Below, in pieces: positions 33,543 through 42,124 of a stretch of DNA of 64,000 bases (position 1 is its first letter; every line of letters starts with the position of its first letter). A model generated the notes under the pieces. That model saw nothing but the letters and a program-made list of their open reading frames with translations, had not been told where the DNA came from and made no database searches. Both the position numbers and the translations under genes were made by a program. The DNA is from Comamonas piscis (GTDB lineage Bacteria > Pseudomonadota > Gammaproteobacteria > Burkholderiales > Burkholderiaceae_C): positions 1,550,001 to 1,614,000 of the forward strand of contig NZ_CP058554.1 in the NCBI RefSeq assembly GCF_014109725.1. The letters run 5' to 3'.

Positions 33543-33767
33543 GAGGGCTGGCTGCCACGAGCTAAGGCGACTGGCTATGTTCAAGGCCTTCGCGACATGG
33601 GCGATGTAGTTGGCCTCTTCTGTACACCGAACCAAGCACCTCTCAGCCAGGTGATTGATGTTGTTTTCGTTTATCTGGAAAAAAATCCAAAGGATCGTCA
33701 CGACACCGCGTTGGTATTAATCAATCATGCACTGGTCAAGGCCTTTCCTTGCCCTGCCAAGAAATAG
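33543..33767 (+). pseudogene. Rap1a/Tai-type protein, C-terminal fragment
   Basis: The frame encodes ATGYVQGLRDMGDVVGLFC, then QAPLSQVIDVVFVYLEKNP, then HALVKAFPCPAKK and a stop. These are the hallmark C-terminal blocks of Rap1a/Tai immunity proteins (GY-x-x-G..D, Cys, YL..NP, AFPC). No signal peptide or start of its own is present. Together with 32722-32877 on the other strand it accounts for one whole gene. Confidence 0.6.
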
Positions 33768-34048
33768 ACATTTGGCGGAAGGCGTCATCAACATTTGCTC
33801 GCGCTTTGGGGTCCAGTACTCTGAAGCTTGATGCCAACTCTGCCGTGAGTGTTTGCATCAAAGCTCCACCTAATAATTGCTGTTGATTTCTCGCCATGCG
33901 TTATTTCACATGCGCTAGCAACGTTCTATAACTTATTCGTATACTTCATCGGCCAGCCAACCCAGGGCACAGCCACAGGGCTATCTTCCGTCTTAGGCTC
34001 ATTTGATCTCCTTGCAGTGGGCTTCCCTCAGTTTTCCGGACGCTTTGC

Positions 34049-34919
34049 CTAGCCCTTTAAACGTTGCCGCTCCTCGAATTGAACCGGGCGAAGGTAGTTC
34101 AATTTTGAGTGTTTCCTGAACGGGTTGTAGAACCGCTCTATGTAGTCGAACACATCGGCCCTCGCCTGCTCTCTGGTGCGGTAGGCCGTCCAAGCGCAGC
34201 GCTCTGTCTTCAGTGTCGAGAAGAAGCTCTCCATCGCCGCGTTGTCCCAGCATTCACCGCGACGGCTCATGCTGCAGGTGATGTTCTGACTCTTCAATAA
34301 CTTCTTGAACTCATCGCTGGTGTACTGGCTGCCCTGGTCCGAGTGATGCATCAGCGCAGAGGGCCGACCTCGACACCACAAAGCCATCAGCAAGGCATCG
34401 CTCACCATCCCTAGCCTGCATGGTGTCGCTCATTGACCAGCCTACGATGCGCCTCGAGTAGGGGTCCATCACGGCAGCTGCATATAACCAGCCCTCGGCC
34501 GTCCAGATGTAGGTGAAGTCTGCAACCCACTTCTGGTTAGGCTCCAACGCCTCGAACTCGCGTTGAAGGTGGTTCGGCGCGATGTGATGCGCCTGCCTGG
34601 TCGCTCCATCTCCTGGAAGCCGACGGCGTTTGCGTCTTGCTTGCAGGTTCGCCAGCTTCATCAGCCGTGCTACACGGTTGACACCGCATTGCTCGCCGGT
34701 AGCCCTCAGGTCATGCCACACCCGCAGGCTGCCGAAGGTCCGGTCGCTAAGCTCGAAGCTCTCTCGAATGCTGCGTGTGAGCCTGGCACCTGACAGGCTG
34801 CGCTCGCTGGCAGGCCTACCGAACCACTCGTAGAACTCACTGGCCGAAACGTTCATCGCAGGGCACATCGCTCGCGTGGGCCATACATCCGGATGGCGAA
34901 CAATAAAGGCGTACTTCAC
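34049..34919 (-). pseudogene. IS3-family transposase orfB (DDE), frameshifted
   Basis: It starts with GTG at 34919 (KYAFIVRHPDVWP) and contains the HTH_21-like region, the first catalytic Asp in WVADFTYIWT and the second in YSRRIVGWSMSD. An extra base near 34410 then shifts the frame. The rest, in the other frame, has HHSDQGSQYTS, CWDNAAMESFFSTLK and the final FYNPFRKHSKLNY. All DDE blocks are present, so the damage is a single indel. Confidence 0.88.
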
Positions 34920-35212
34920 TGCGGGTCCCTTGCAAAGTAGCCGAGCGCTTTTTTTAAGATGTCGCGCTCCGTAGTGACGCGGCGCAGTTCCCGTTGAAGC
35001 CGCTCGACCTCCGAGGCGGACTCGCTGCGCAAGGGCTTGTTGGCCCGCATGTCCATGACGCCGCCTTGCTCCTGGCTGACCCAGCGCCGCAGCACGCTCT
35101 GATTTATGCCCAGGTCCCTCGCTATGTGCGTGACCATCGCCCCTGGTTGCTAGACCAACTTCACAGCTTCCCGCTTGAACTCGTCCGTAAACGTTCTTCT
35201 CGTCCTTGGCAT
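34916..35212 (-). pseudogene. IS3-family transposase orfA, nonsense mutation
   Basis: ATG at 35212 gives MPRTRRTFTDEFKREAVKLV, then TAG (35150-35152), then QPGAMVTHIARDLGINQSVLRRWV and a leucine-zipper-like C-terminus. A functional orfA would read through at this point. The end overlaps the orfB start by four bases, the arrangement used for frameshifting to OrfAB. Confidence 0.88.
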
Positions 35213-35334
35213 ATCCGCCTCCTAAACGCATCATGTCATTCGATGTGTCCGGGAAACTGTGGCAAGCCCAAGATGTTTCGGAGCTGTAAGAGCACAAATT
35301 TGCATGATCAAAGTGACTCTAGACTATTCACCTC

Positions 35335-36141
35335 TCAATAGCCAACGGTTAGCAGTAGCTGTAGCAGCTCGTCACGCGCACGTAGGCCTGCGTTGGGTTT
35401 AACAACCTGCTCATCCTGAATCAGGCGTGCAAACGCTAGCCTTCGCGTGCCCTTGGTCGCCCAGCCGACATACCAGCCATAAGCTTGGCTCGCGTCATAG
35501 CGGTTGTCGCTTCCCGGGGACCCTGTGCCCGTTTTGCCATGCACAGCCCAGCCATCTACTGGGTCACCGTAGCTTGCGATGAGTGCTGTCATGTCGTAGG
35601 CATGCGAACTTACCGGTAGCTGGCGGCGCACAATTTTGCTCATGAATGCAAGTTGCTCTTCAGGTGAGATTCGCAGGGAACTCATTACCCACACGCCGTT
35701 CTGGCCAGGCGCATCGACCCGCACTGCAGAGACATCTGCGTTGCCATAATGAAACGCTTTCGCATATTTCGCGAAGCGCTCCTGACCAACCCGTTTCACA
35801 ACTTGCTGCGAGTACCAGAAGACAGATTTACTGATCCACTCAGTAGGCGTAATGTCGCGCCGCCAGGCATCGCCACCCCAATCAGGATATCCCGTCTGAT
35901 ACGGCAAGGCGGGCGCCTTGGCATCCTTTAGCACACCTGCGTCATAGCCCATGAGGCTGATGGCGAGTTTGAAAGTCGAGGCCGGTGTCACTCGCTCGGA
36001 ACAAGCGGAGCCGCTCTGCAGAATGAGCTTTCCGGAGTCGGCATCTGCAATCAGGGTGCATAGCTCACGCGCAGTTGCGAAAGGCGCTGAAAAAACGAAC
36101 ATCGCCGTTGCCGCAGTGAACTGGAAAAAGCGTTTACGCAT
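35335..36141 (-). CDS. Class D (OXA-type) beta-lactamase
   Basis: A 268-residue periplasmic serine beta-lactamase. There is a signal peptide to about residue 24. Active-site motif STFK is at 55-58 (catalytic Ser55, the carboxylated Lys58). YGN is at 132-134 and KTG at 203-205 in HGKTGTG. The usual S-x-V motif reads S106-V107-F108. All catalytic motifs are intact. It lies 64 bases beyond the right end of the dead IS3 element and 277 bases before tRNA-Arg, so it may have arrived by mobile DNA or be an ancestral chromosomal OXA. Spectrum cannot be read from sequence alone. Confidence 0.9.
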   Translation of the reverse strand: MRKRFFQFTAATAMFVFSAPFATARELCTLIADADSGKLILQSGSACSERVTPASTFKLAISLMGYDAGVLKDAKAPALPYQTGYPDWGGDAWRRDITPTEWISKSVFWYSQQVVKRVGQERFAKYAKAFHYGNADVSAVRVDAPGQNGVWVMSSLRISPEEQLAFMSKIVRRQLPVSSHAYDMTALIASYGDPVDGWAVHGKTGTGSPGSDNRYDASQAYGWYVGWATKGTRRLAFARLIQDEQVVKPNAGLRARDELLQLLLTVGY

Positions 36142-36417
36142 CTTGTTTGTTTCTGAAAAAATGGACGAGAGTATGGCGCTGAACGCACTGCTGGAGCGGC
36201 TATAGCCTAGCGCTGGAGATGGCTATGGATGGCAGAGAACACGGGCCCGCAACAGCTGGCAGCTGCCCGCACAGTCCATCAAAAGAGCATTTGCGAAACG
36301 CAGCCTGCACCAATAAAAAAAACCAGCTAACGACCTGCCGAAATTGGTCTAATTAGTCTGGTTTTGTCCCGTTTGCTGGATTTTTTGGTGCAAGTGAATG
36401 ATTTCATTGCAAAACCA

Positions 36418-36492
36418 TGGTCCCCCCGACAGGAATCGAACCTGTATCTAGCGCTTAGGAGGCACTCGTTCTATCCATTGAACTACAGGGAG
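36418..36492 (-). tRNA. tRNA-Arg (anticodon CCT)
   Basis: A complete cloverleaf on the minus strand with CCA encoded. The acceptor CTCCCTG pairs with CGGGGGG (two G-U pairs), the D-stem GTTC/GAAC is intact, the anticodon loop is CTCCTAA with anticodon CCT, and the T-arm is ACAGG-TTCGATT-CCTGT. It reads arginine AGG. The phage integrase begins 123 bases beyond its 5' end. A TATAGT-like -10 lies about 10 bases upstream in phage-side DNA. Confidence 0.95.
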
Positions 36493-36571
36493 GGTGAGGC
36501 AACACTATACGACGTTTTTGGGCGTCTCCCTCTGTGCGTCTCATGATTTATCATTGCTTCTCACTAGCTCA

Positions 36572-36597
36572 GTGATACGGGATTGATACGGTATCAC
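36572..36597. repeat. Left integrase-arm repeat candidate
   Basis: GTGATACGGGATTGATACGG (36572-36591) matches the right-end copy at 53765-53784 in 16 of 20 positions (GTGATAC-N4-TTGATACGG). The left copy also forms a GTGATAC/GTATCAC inverted repeat (36572-36578, 36591-36597). It lies immediately before int, where arm sites or an autorepression site would be expected. Confidence 0.5.
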
Positions 36598-36614
36598 TTG
36601 GAGGATCAAAGGCA

Positions 36615-37643
36615 ATGGCAAGCATCACACAGGTCAACGGGAAGTGGCGGGCACTTGTCCGTCGCAAGGGGTTCCCATCATATTGCAAAACCTTCCCTGT
36701 GAAGGCTCAAGCTTTGGCTTGGGCCACTCGCATCGAGGCGGATCTAGGCTCCGGCCATGTGCCTGCAGGTGATGTGGTGCGCGGCGGATCGTACTCCGTC
36801 AGAGAGCTGATACAGGAGTATCGCAAGCTCATGGAAAAGACGCGGCCTATTTCAGACAAGTCCAATACGCACTACATGCTCAAGGCCCTGGATCTCCACC
36901 TCGGCCATCTCGATGCGCTGCGGCTAACTGTAGACGACCTGGTTGGCTTTTGTTTGGTCCGGAGGGAAGAGGGCGCGGGTCCTTATACAGTCAACATGGA
37001 TGTTTCGAAGCTTGGGACTGTGATGCGCTACACCGGGTCATTTTTGCGGCTGCAACTGCCGGATGCGGTGGGGATGGCCAGGCCAGTGCTCAAGCACATG
37101 GGCCTCATTGGAGCAGGAGGGAAGCGAGAGCGTCGGCCGCAGGAGGATGAGCTTGCACGCATCCTTGCCTGGTTGACGGAAAACAGGGGGAAGGTGTACG
37201 CAGACTTTGTGTACTTTGCTGCTCTGACGGCAATGCGGCGTAGTGAGATATGCGGACTGTTGCGCGCCGACCTGGACCCAAAGAAGCGCCTGGTGCTTAT
37301 TCGCCAGCGCAAAGATCCTCGAACCAAGAAGACCAATGACCAGTGGGTACCCCTCCTTGGAGAGTCTTGGGATGTCGCGTTAGCGCAGCCGGTTGTCGAC
37401 GGTGACCCGCGCATATTCACCGTACACCCTCAGACAGTCAGTAAGTATTTCAAAGATGCGCGGGTCGCGCTGGGTATACCGGACCTTCGTTTGCACGATA
37501 TGCGTCACGAGGGGACAAGCCGTTTGTTTGAAGATGGCTATGCTATCCAAGAGGTGGCCTTGGTGACTGGGCATAAGAAATGGGAGACACTCAAACGATA
37601 TACCAACCTAAAGCCCGAAGATTTACATAAGCGCTATGAATAA
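36615..37643 (+). CDS. Phage tyrosine integrase
   Basis: A 342-residue site-specific recombinase. An N-terminal arm-binding strand region and SAM-like core-binding domain (about 58-160) precede the catalytic domain. Catalytic residues are R208 (LTAMRRSE), H294 and R297 (HDMRH), H320 (TGHKKW) and nucleophile Y329 (LKRYTNL). The set is complete, so excision may still work if an excisionase is present. ATG at 36615 follows GGAGG. It points away from tRNA-Arg. Confidence 0.93.
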   Translation: MASITQVNGKWRALVRRKGFPSYCKTFPVKAQALAWATRIEADLGSGHVPAGDVVRGGSYSVRELIQEYRKLMEKTRPISDKSNTHYMLKALDLHLGHLDALRLTVDDLVGFCLVRREEGAGPYTVNMDVSKLGTVMRYTGSFLRLQLPDAVGMARPVLKHMGLIGAGGKRERRPQEDELARILAWLTENRGKVYADFVYFAALTAMRRSEICGLLRADLDPKKRLVLIRQRKDPRTKKTNDQWVPLLGESWDVALAQPVVDGDPRIFTVHPQTVSKYFKDARVALGIPDLRLHDMRHEGTSRLFEDGYAIQEVALVTGHKKWETLKRYTNLKPEDLHKRYE

Positions 37644-37711
37644 AACATATTCTTATAAATCTTAGTGATTGATGATTAGTTTTACAAGGTATTTTTGCGT
37701 TGAGGTAATTT

Positions 37712-38482
37712 ATGGATATATATGGAATAAACGTTTTTATAAATGCCGCAAAACGAATAATCAAGGATGAAGGAGACCTAAAGTATGCCGCTCTTGAGTT
37801 GCGTTTTGCATTTGAGCGACTGGCATATCGGCAAATAGAACAGTACAAAGACGATATTCCTAGTAGTCTTGTAAATCAATGGAAGCCAGATCAAATAATT
37901 AAAACTCTTGCTACATTTGACCCTATTGGAGTACAAAGCGGAAGATTAACAATGATTGCGCCGGATGCATCGGGCGGTAAGGCGCATGAGATCGAATTGG
38001 GGGAAACAAGAGTAATTCCATGGAGAAAATTTGTTAAGCTCTACAATAAACTTGGATCTTACTTGCATCTCCCATTTGTAAGTGGAGAAGGAGTCAAAAA
38101 AAATACATTATCTAAAGATGATCTAGAACGCATCATCGAAGAACTGCTTGAGGTCGTGAGTGGTGCGACTCTGGTACTTGCAATAAGAAATGTCGTTTGG
38201 GCGCAATGTACTTGCGGAACACGCTTGGTTATGGGTCTAGAGGTATGTACAGTGGGGGAGGTTGTATATTGCAGCAATAAAAAATGCAATTCACCTTGGG
38301 TTGTGGAAAAAAATGATAAAGATGAGACAGTTTTAGCTCCTGTGAAAATGGTGGGTTTTAAATGCCAAAAATGTGAATCTCGTATACATATTAATATGAC
38401 AAAGCTTTTTGAGGTTTTGAAATGTCCAAATTGCAATGTTGAATATGATGTTTTTTACAATTACAAGCTTAAAAATGTATAG
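37712..38482 (+). CDS. AT-rich cargo gene: helical protein with two C-terminal zinc ribbons
   Basis: A 256-residue protein in DNA much poorer in GC than its neighbours. Residues 1-160 are mostly helical, with no known motif that I recognise. The C-terminus has two zinc-ribbon-like sets: C166/C168 with C187/C192, and C218/C221 with C238/C241 (CPNC). It stands between int and the leftward early operon, in a position where prophages often carry exclusion or defence genes. It does not resemble a repressor or excisionase. No function is assigned. Confidence 0.75.
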   Translation: MDIYGINVFINAAKRIIKDEGDLKYAALELRFAFERLAYRQIEQYKDDIPSSLVNQWKPDQIIKTLATFDPIGVQSGRLTMIAPDASGGKAHEIELGETRVIPWRKFVKLYNKLGSYLHLPFVSGEGVKKNTLSKDDLERIIEELLEVVSGATLVLAIRNVVWAQCTCGTRLVMGLEVCTVGEVVYCSNKKCNSPWVVEKNDKDETVLAPVKMVGFKCQKCESRIHINMTKLFEVLKCPNCNVEYDVFYNYKLKNV

Positions 38483-38493
38483 CTTCTCACTTG

Positions 38494-38757
38494 TTAATAT
38501 GCATTTTTCCTAATGGCATCAAAATGAGCCGCAACATCTCTGTAATCTGCGTAGCGCTTACCGTTATCTATATACGTCGGGATTCCAAAGTTGTTGGCGC
38601 TGATGCGATTTAGAACCGTGCCGGGTGTGATGCCTAAGACCTGTGCCAACTGCGACACGTCCAGTCGGAGACCATACTTCTCAGCCACAAACATTTGAGT
38701 GACCAGGCTGGAGCCCTGGGGTCCTTGAGTGGATGCTGCTATAGCGCGGCGTGTCAT
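38494..38757 (-). CDS. Small helix-turn-helix protein (excisionase-like candidate)
   Basis: An 87-residue protein with an HTH-like LDVSQLAQVLGITPGTVLNRI (split here as residues about 33-53), followed by IPTYIDNGKRYADYRDVAAHFD, a wing pattern like that of AlpA/MerR-type or terminase-type DNA-binding proteins. It is the last gene of the leftward early operon, overlapping the gene upstream by four bases. An excisionase or a regulator of int are the most likely roles. Confidence 0.55.
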   Translation of the reverse strand: MTRRAIAASTQGPQGSSLVTQMFVAEKYGLRLDVSQLAQVLGITPGTVLNRISANNFGIPTYIDNGKRYADYRDVAAHFDAIRKNAY

Positions 38758-39044
38758 GAGTTGGTTCCTTCACTATCTCGCTTTGCCGCCATGTCGGCGC
38801 GCATCTCCGTCAGACCTTTCTCGAATGCCTGGTTAAGTGTTTTTAGGGACTCCGTCGCGATTTCGATGGTTTTATGCCAGGTCAATATCACGTGAGCCCT
38901 AACCCGTCTTTCAACCTCAGCATCTATGCCGGAGCAGGTGCTGTAGCCTAATAGGGCTGAGGCTTGCAGGGGCTTGGATCTTGGTAATGAGGACTGTCGA
39001 GCTGCCTGTAAGCGCTTGCGGCGGTTTGTGGTTGTTTTAGCCAT
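38754..39044 (-). CDS. Hypothetical phage protein, 96 residues
   Basis: ATG at 39044 (MAKTTTNRRKRLQAARQSS) starts a basic, helical protein that ends with MAAKRDSEGTNS. The longer frame adds 33 residues overlapping the upstream gene. It overlaps its neighbours at both ends by a few bases, an operon pattern. No domain is recognised. Confidence 0.55.
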   Translation of the reverse strand: MAKTTTNRRKRLQAARQSSLPRSKPLQASALLGYSTCSGIDAEVERRVRAHVILTWHKTIEIATESLKTLNQAFEKGLTEMRADMAAKRDSEGTNS

Positions 39045-39876
39045 TGGCTTCTCCGTCTTGTTTATCCGCGCGCAGGCTGGCCTCCAAGCCCTGCTTTGCG
39101 GCATCGCGTTCTGCGTACATGCGACCATCAGCCACACCGGCAAGGTATGCGGCCTTTTCTGATTCGGTACGCGGCTTCAACTCGCTGCACATCTGTAGCG
39201 CCACCGGCTCGGCCTGCACCGCTTGCGTCGCGTTAGGTACAGCCAGCTGGGTTCGCAGCTTGGATTCGATGGCGGCGCGCTTCTCATTCACTAAGCGCTG
39301 GGAGCCGTGGCCGTAGCCGACATCAGCGGCCTCGCGCTCTAGATCAGCAACCAGCTCCATCACTTCCTTGATGGCTGTTTCAGGCTCTGGCAGCACCCCT
39401 GGCACGGTAGCTGGAAGTGCTGCGGTGGCGGCAAGGGCATCAGCAACGCGCAGGTGCTCAATGTGTGCGGCCTTCTCGTCGCCGAAGCCATACCAGCCCC
39501 TGCGACCATAGATGCGCTCCAGGCGAGCTGCTTCATTTCTAAGTAGCGTCACGGAATCCTGAATCGCCACTCCCTGGGGTTGCATCGAAGTGCGCGTGTT
39601 CCACCGGTTCGTCACTTGGGCCTGGTTGTCGCCTATGAGGCCTGAGCCGCATTGGCAATCGCCTTCGATGACATAGCCGCCTTTCTGTTCCTTCGGCAAG
39701 TCTGGCACTAGAGCGAGCACGGCAGCGCTGTGCTGGTGAGGCTCGATTTCGTAGCCGCTGGCAGATGCGCCGCAGAACGGGCAAGGAAATAATGCCGGAT
39801 GCACACGGCATGGCCAGCGCATCGAGCCGTCGCCACTGGGGCATGTGCAGACGGTTGTATAGTGAGCGTTAGACAT
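39037..39876 (-). CDS. Lar-like zinc-ribbon phage protein
   Basis: A 279-residue protein. The N-terminal third has a Lar-type (restriction alleviation) pattern: PCPFCGASA, then CQCG and TNRWNTR. The remainder is helical (AARLERIYGRRGW, AIKEVMELVADLERE), probably a scaffold fused to the zinc ribbon. Lar proteins dampen host restriction by changing methylation. In Lar-like phage proteins of unknown function the RWN motif is often all that is shared. Only the ribbon is supported here. Confidence 0.6.
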   Translation of the reverse strand: MSNAHYTTVCTCPSGDGSMRWPCRVHPALFPCPFCGASASGYEIEPHQHSAAVLALVPDLPKEQKGGYVIEGDCQCGSGLIGDNQAQVTNRWNTRTSMQPQGVAIQDSVTLLRNEAARLERIYGRRGWYGFGDEKAAHIEHLRVADALAATAALPATVPGVLPEPETAIKEVMELVADLEREAADVGYGHGSQRLVNEKRAAIESKLRTQLAVPNATQAVQAEPVALQMCSELKPRTESEKAAYLAGVADGRMYAERDAAKQGLEASLRADKQDGEANG

Positions 39877-42124
39877 GATCTGCCTTCATGACATGGTTGG
39901 CTGCAAACTTGACGAACTTTTTAGGGCCAGACTTGGGGTGAGGCATGGCCACCTCGTAACCCTTGTCGCCCAGGTCACGGTAGATGTTGCCGGTGCGACC
40001 GCCCCACTTGGCCAGGCTGGCATCGAGCGCAACGCAGATGATCGTTACAGACGTGCCCACTGGGAGTCGTTCGCCGCTTGCGGCGGGCGTGTCAGCAGGG
40101 GGCGCCGGCGCTTGAACCTGCTCAGCATCCTCCGAGGCGGTGACTGTCGCAGGCTGGGCGACAGCCACAGCCTGCGCATCGTCATCCTGCGCGGCCGCAG
40201 CCGCGCCTGGTATGTCTCCCTGGCCAGCATCCCGGGGCTCGGCCGCGTCAGCGGGGCTTTGCGACTCGGCAGCTTGCATAGCCTCGGCAATCGCGGCCTG
40301 CGCAGCGGCAGCGCTGAGCTTGGGTTTTTCGTCCACCTGGGTTTTCATCTTCCCCCCACGCACCTTTTGCGCTTGCGCAGCGGGGGGAGGGGTAGAAGAG
40401 GGTTCCTGGGGCTGCAATGAATCAGCGGATTGCGTACTTTGTGCAGCTTTTTTGTCTTCAAGCTGCTTTTGGGTTGCTTTTTCTGCGCGCTGGTTAGCTT
40501 TGACCTTGGTTTGTAACGCGGTTACGTCGATATCTACTTCTTCTGAAAGAGCCAGCAGCTCTTCATTTGCCTCGTCTTCGGCAAGCCAAGGGCGATAGTC
40601 CCGGTCACAAAACGCCATCAGTGTCATCAGTGCGCTTGCAGGCATGCAATGGCCTTCTGCCCACTCGATCACTGCCTGAACCGGTGCAACCTTGCCGAGG
40701 TCGTGCAGCTTGCAAAACTGCTTTGCCTGTTCGGTATTGAGGCCCCGGGCCTTGTTGCGCGCTAGAAAACGAACAACGGTGCTTGGTAGCTGCTCATGCG
40801 GTTTGGCGTGTAGCTCCTTGCCGATTTGCTCAGACAAGGCATTGCGCCAGGTCGTCTCATAGGAATGCTTGTCCTTTGCCTGCTGTGCAGCTTTTGCAGC
40901 CTTGCTGTCACTTTTGGCGGAGTCTTCAATTGCATCCTTTGCCTTCTCATGCCCTGCCTTCGCAAGCAGTGTGCTGACCTGGTCGGGCAGCAGCACGGCA
41001 ATCAGTTCACCATCATGGTGTGGGTTCGCAACCATGGTTGGCTTGATCCCCATTGCCTCCATGTGCTCGCCGATAAGGGCACGAAGGGGTTCACCGGTCG
41101 GGCTATCTGCTGCATTGTCCAAACGCAGATAGCCTTGGACGCGGTCGCTCCAGTTGTTAGGGATCAACTCGCGAGCATGTTTGCCCTCGATGACCTCGTA
41201 TCCTTGCTCATGTGCTGTCTTGAGCTGGAGTGAGTTGTGCGCATCCGTCTTGGCCTGGAAGCACTTGCTGTCAGTGCACATATCTGCACCATTGACATCA
41301 GCAAAGAGATCGCGGTCATTTGCCGTATTCAGTGGGCACGATGTGCAGGCTCCGGCTTTTTCGCAAAGGGTTGCGTCAGCCGTGTCAAAGCGTGCATTGC
41401 GCAAATAAAGCATGAATTGGCGCTGTATAAGTGCCTTGGCTTCACGTGCGGTGCTGTAGTGGCTGCCGTTGCGTACATCTTCCAACGCCTCAATCTGCAT
41501 TGAGTGGTGCGGAATCCGGGCAAGCATCAAACCACGGCTGGCATCGATATCGCCGTTCCGTAGAGCATCGCGGGCCTCTTGGCACAGGTCCAGCAGCTTC
41601 AGCCGGCCGAAGACATAGCTGCGGCTCTTGCCAATCTTGACGGCCACCGCATCGGCGTTGATCTGGTTGGCGGACATGAGGTACTCATAGCCCTCGGCCT
41701 CTTCCAGCTCGCTGACATCTTCGCGCTGCAGGTTCTCGATGATCTGGACTTCCAGCGCCTGGGCATCCGTCAGCTGACGAATGATCGCGGGTATGGAGCT
41801 TTTCCCGGCCAGCTGGCTAGCCCGCCAGCGGCGCTCACCGGCCACCAGCTCGTATTCGGGCAGAGCAGCTTGTCGGCCTTTGCCCTTGGCTGCTTCGTGC
41901 GTATCCTGCAGGCGCGCAGCTGGCAGCGGGCGCACGATGATGGGCATATTCACGCCCATGGATGCGATGCTGTTGGCAAGGTCTTGCAGCTTGACCTGGT
42001 CGAATGTCTTGCGCGGATTCGTGAGGCTGGTTGCAATGCTGCTCACGGCCAGGTCGCGCATGGTCGCACCACCGTCGTTAATAGCGATGGGCTGGGTCAC
42101 GGTGTCATGCTGGTCAGTTGCCAT
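39869..42124 (-). CDS. Large ParB-like phage protein, 751 residues
   Basis: The N-terminal ParB/Srx domain includes NPRKTF near residue 36, then ELVAGERRWRASQLAG (GERRW around 97), the CTP-binding/partition signature. IIENLQREDVSELEEAEGY and the KIGKSRSYVFGRLKLL HTH follow. The centre has a Cys set (CEKAGACTSCP), maybe zinc. The C-terminal 200 residues are Ala/Gln-rich and end in a KOW-like TNIYRDLGDKGYEVAM segment. Phages of beta-proteobacteria carry similar early-region proteins, but the function is unproven. It dominates the leftward operon. Confidence 0.8.
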   Translation of the reverse strand: MATDQHDTVTQPIAINDGGATMRDLAVSSIATSLTNPRKTFDQVKLQDLANSIASMGVNMPIIVRPLPAARLQDTHEAAKGKGRQAALPEYELVAGERRWRASQLAGKSSIPAIIRQLTDAQALEVQIIENLQREDVSELEEAEGYEYLMSANQINADAVAVKIGKSRSYVFGRLKLLDLCQEARDALRNGDIDASRGLMLARIPHHSMQIEALEDVRNGSHYSTAREAKALIQRQFMLYLRNARFDTADATLCEKAGACTSCPLNTANDRDLFADVNGADMCTDSKCFQAKTDAHNSLQLKTAHEQGYEVIEGKHARELIPNNWSDRVQGYLRLDNAADSPTGEPLRALIGEHMEAMGIKPTMVANPHHDGELIAVLLPDQVSTLLAKAGHEKAKDAIEDSAKSDSKAAKAAQQAKDKHSYETTWRNALSEQIGKELHAKPHEQLPSTVVRFLARNKARGLNTEQAKQFCKLHDLGKVAPVQAVIEWAEGHCMPASALMTLMAFCDRDYRPWLAEDEANEELLALSEEVDIDVTALQTKVKANQRAEKATQKQLEDKKAAQSTQSADSLQPQEPSSTPPPAAQAQKVRGGKMKTQVDEKPKLSAAAAQAAIAEAMQAAESQSPADAAEPRDAGQGDIPGAAAAAQDDDAQAVAVAQPATVTASEDAEQVQAPAPPADTPAASGERLPVGTSVTIICVALDASLAKWGGRTGNIYRDLGDKGYEVAMPHPKSGPKKFVKFAANHVMKADHV

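Larger units (their letters stand above)
34018..35270 (-). mobile_element. IS3-family insertion sequence, inactivated
   Basis: A 1253-bp element with terminal inverted repeats of 26 bp (34018-34043 and 35245-35270) that match at 22 positions, both beginning TGGGCTT on the outside. It has two overlapping leftward ORFs (orfA, orfB) of IS3 type. orfA has an in-frame stop and orfB a frameshift, so it cannot transpose by itself. No clear target duplication is seen (CAG on the left, AGA on the right), which may indicate rearrangement after insertion. Confidence 0.85.
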
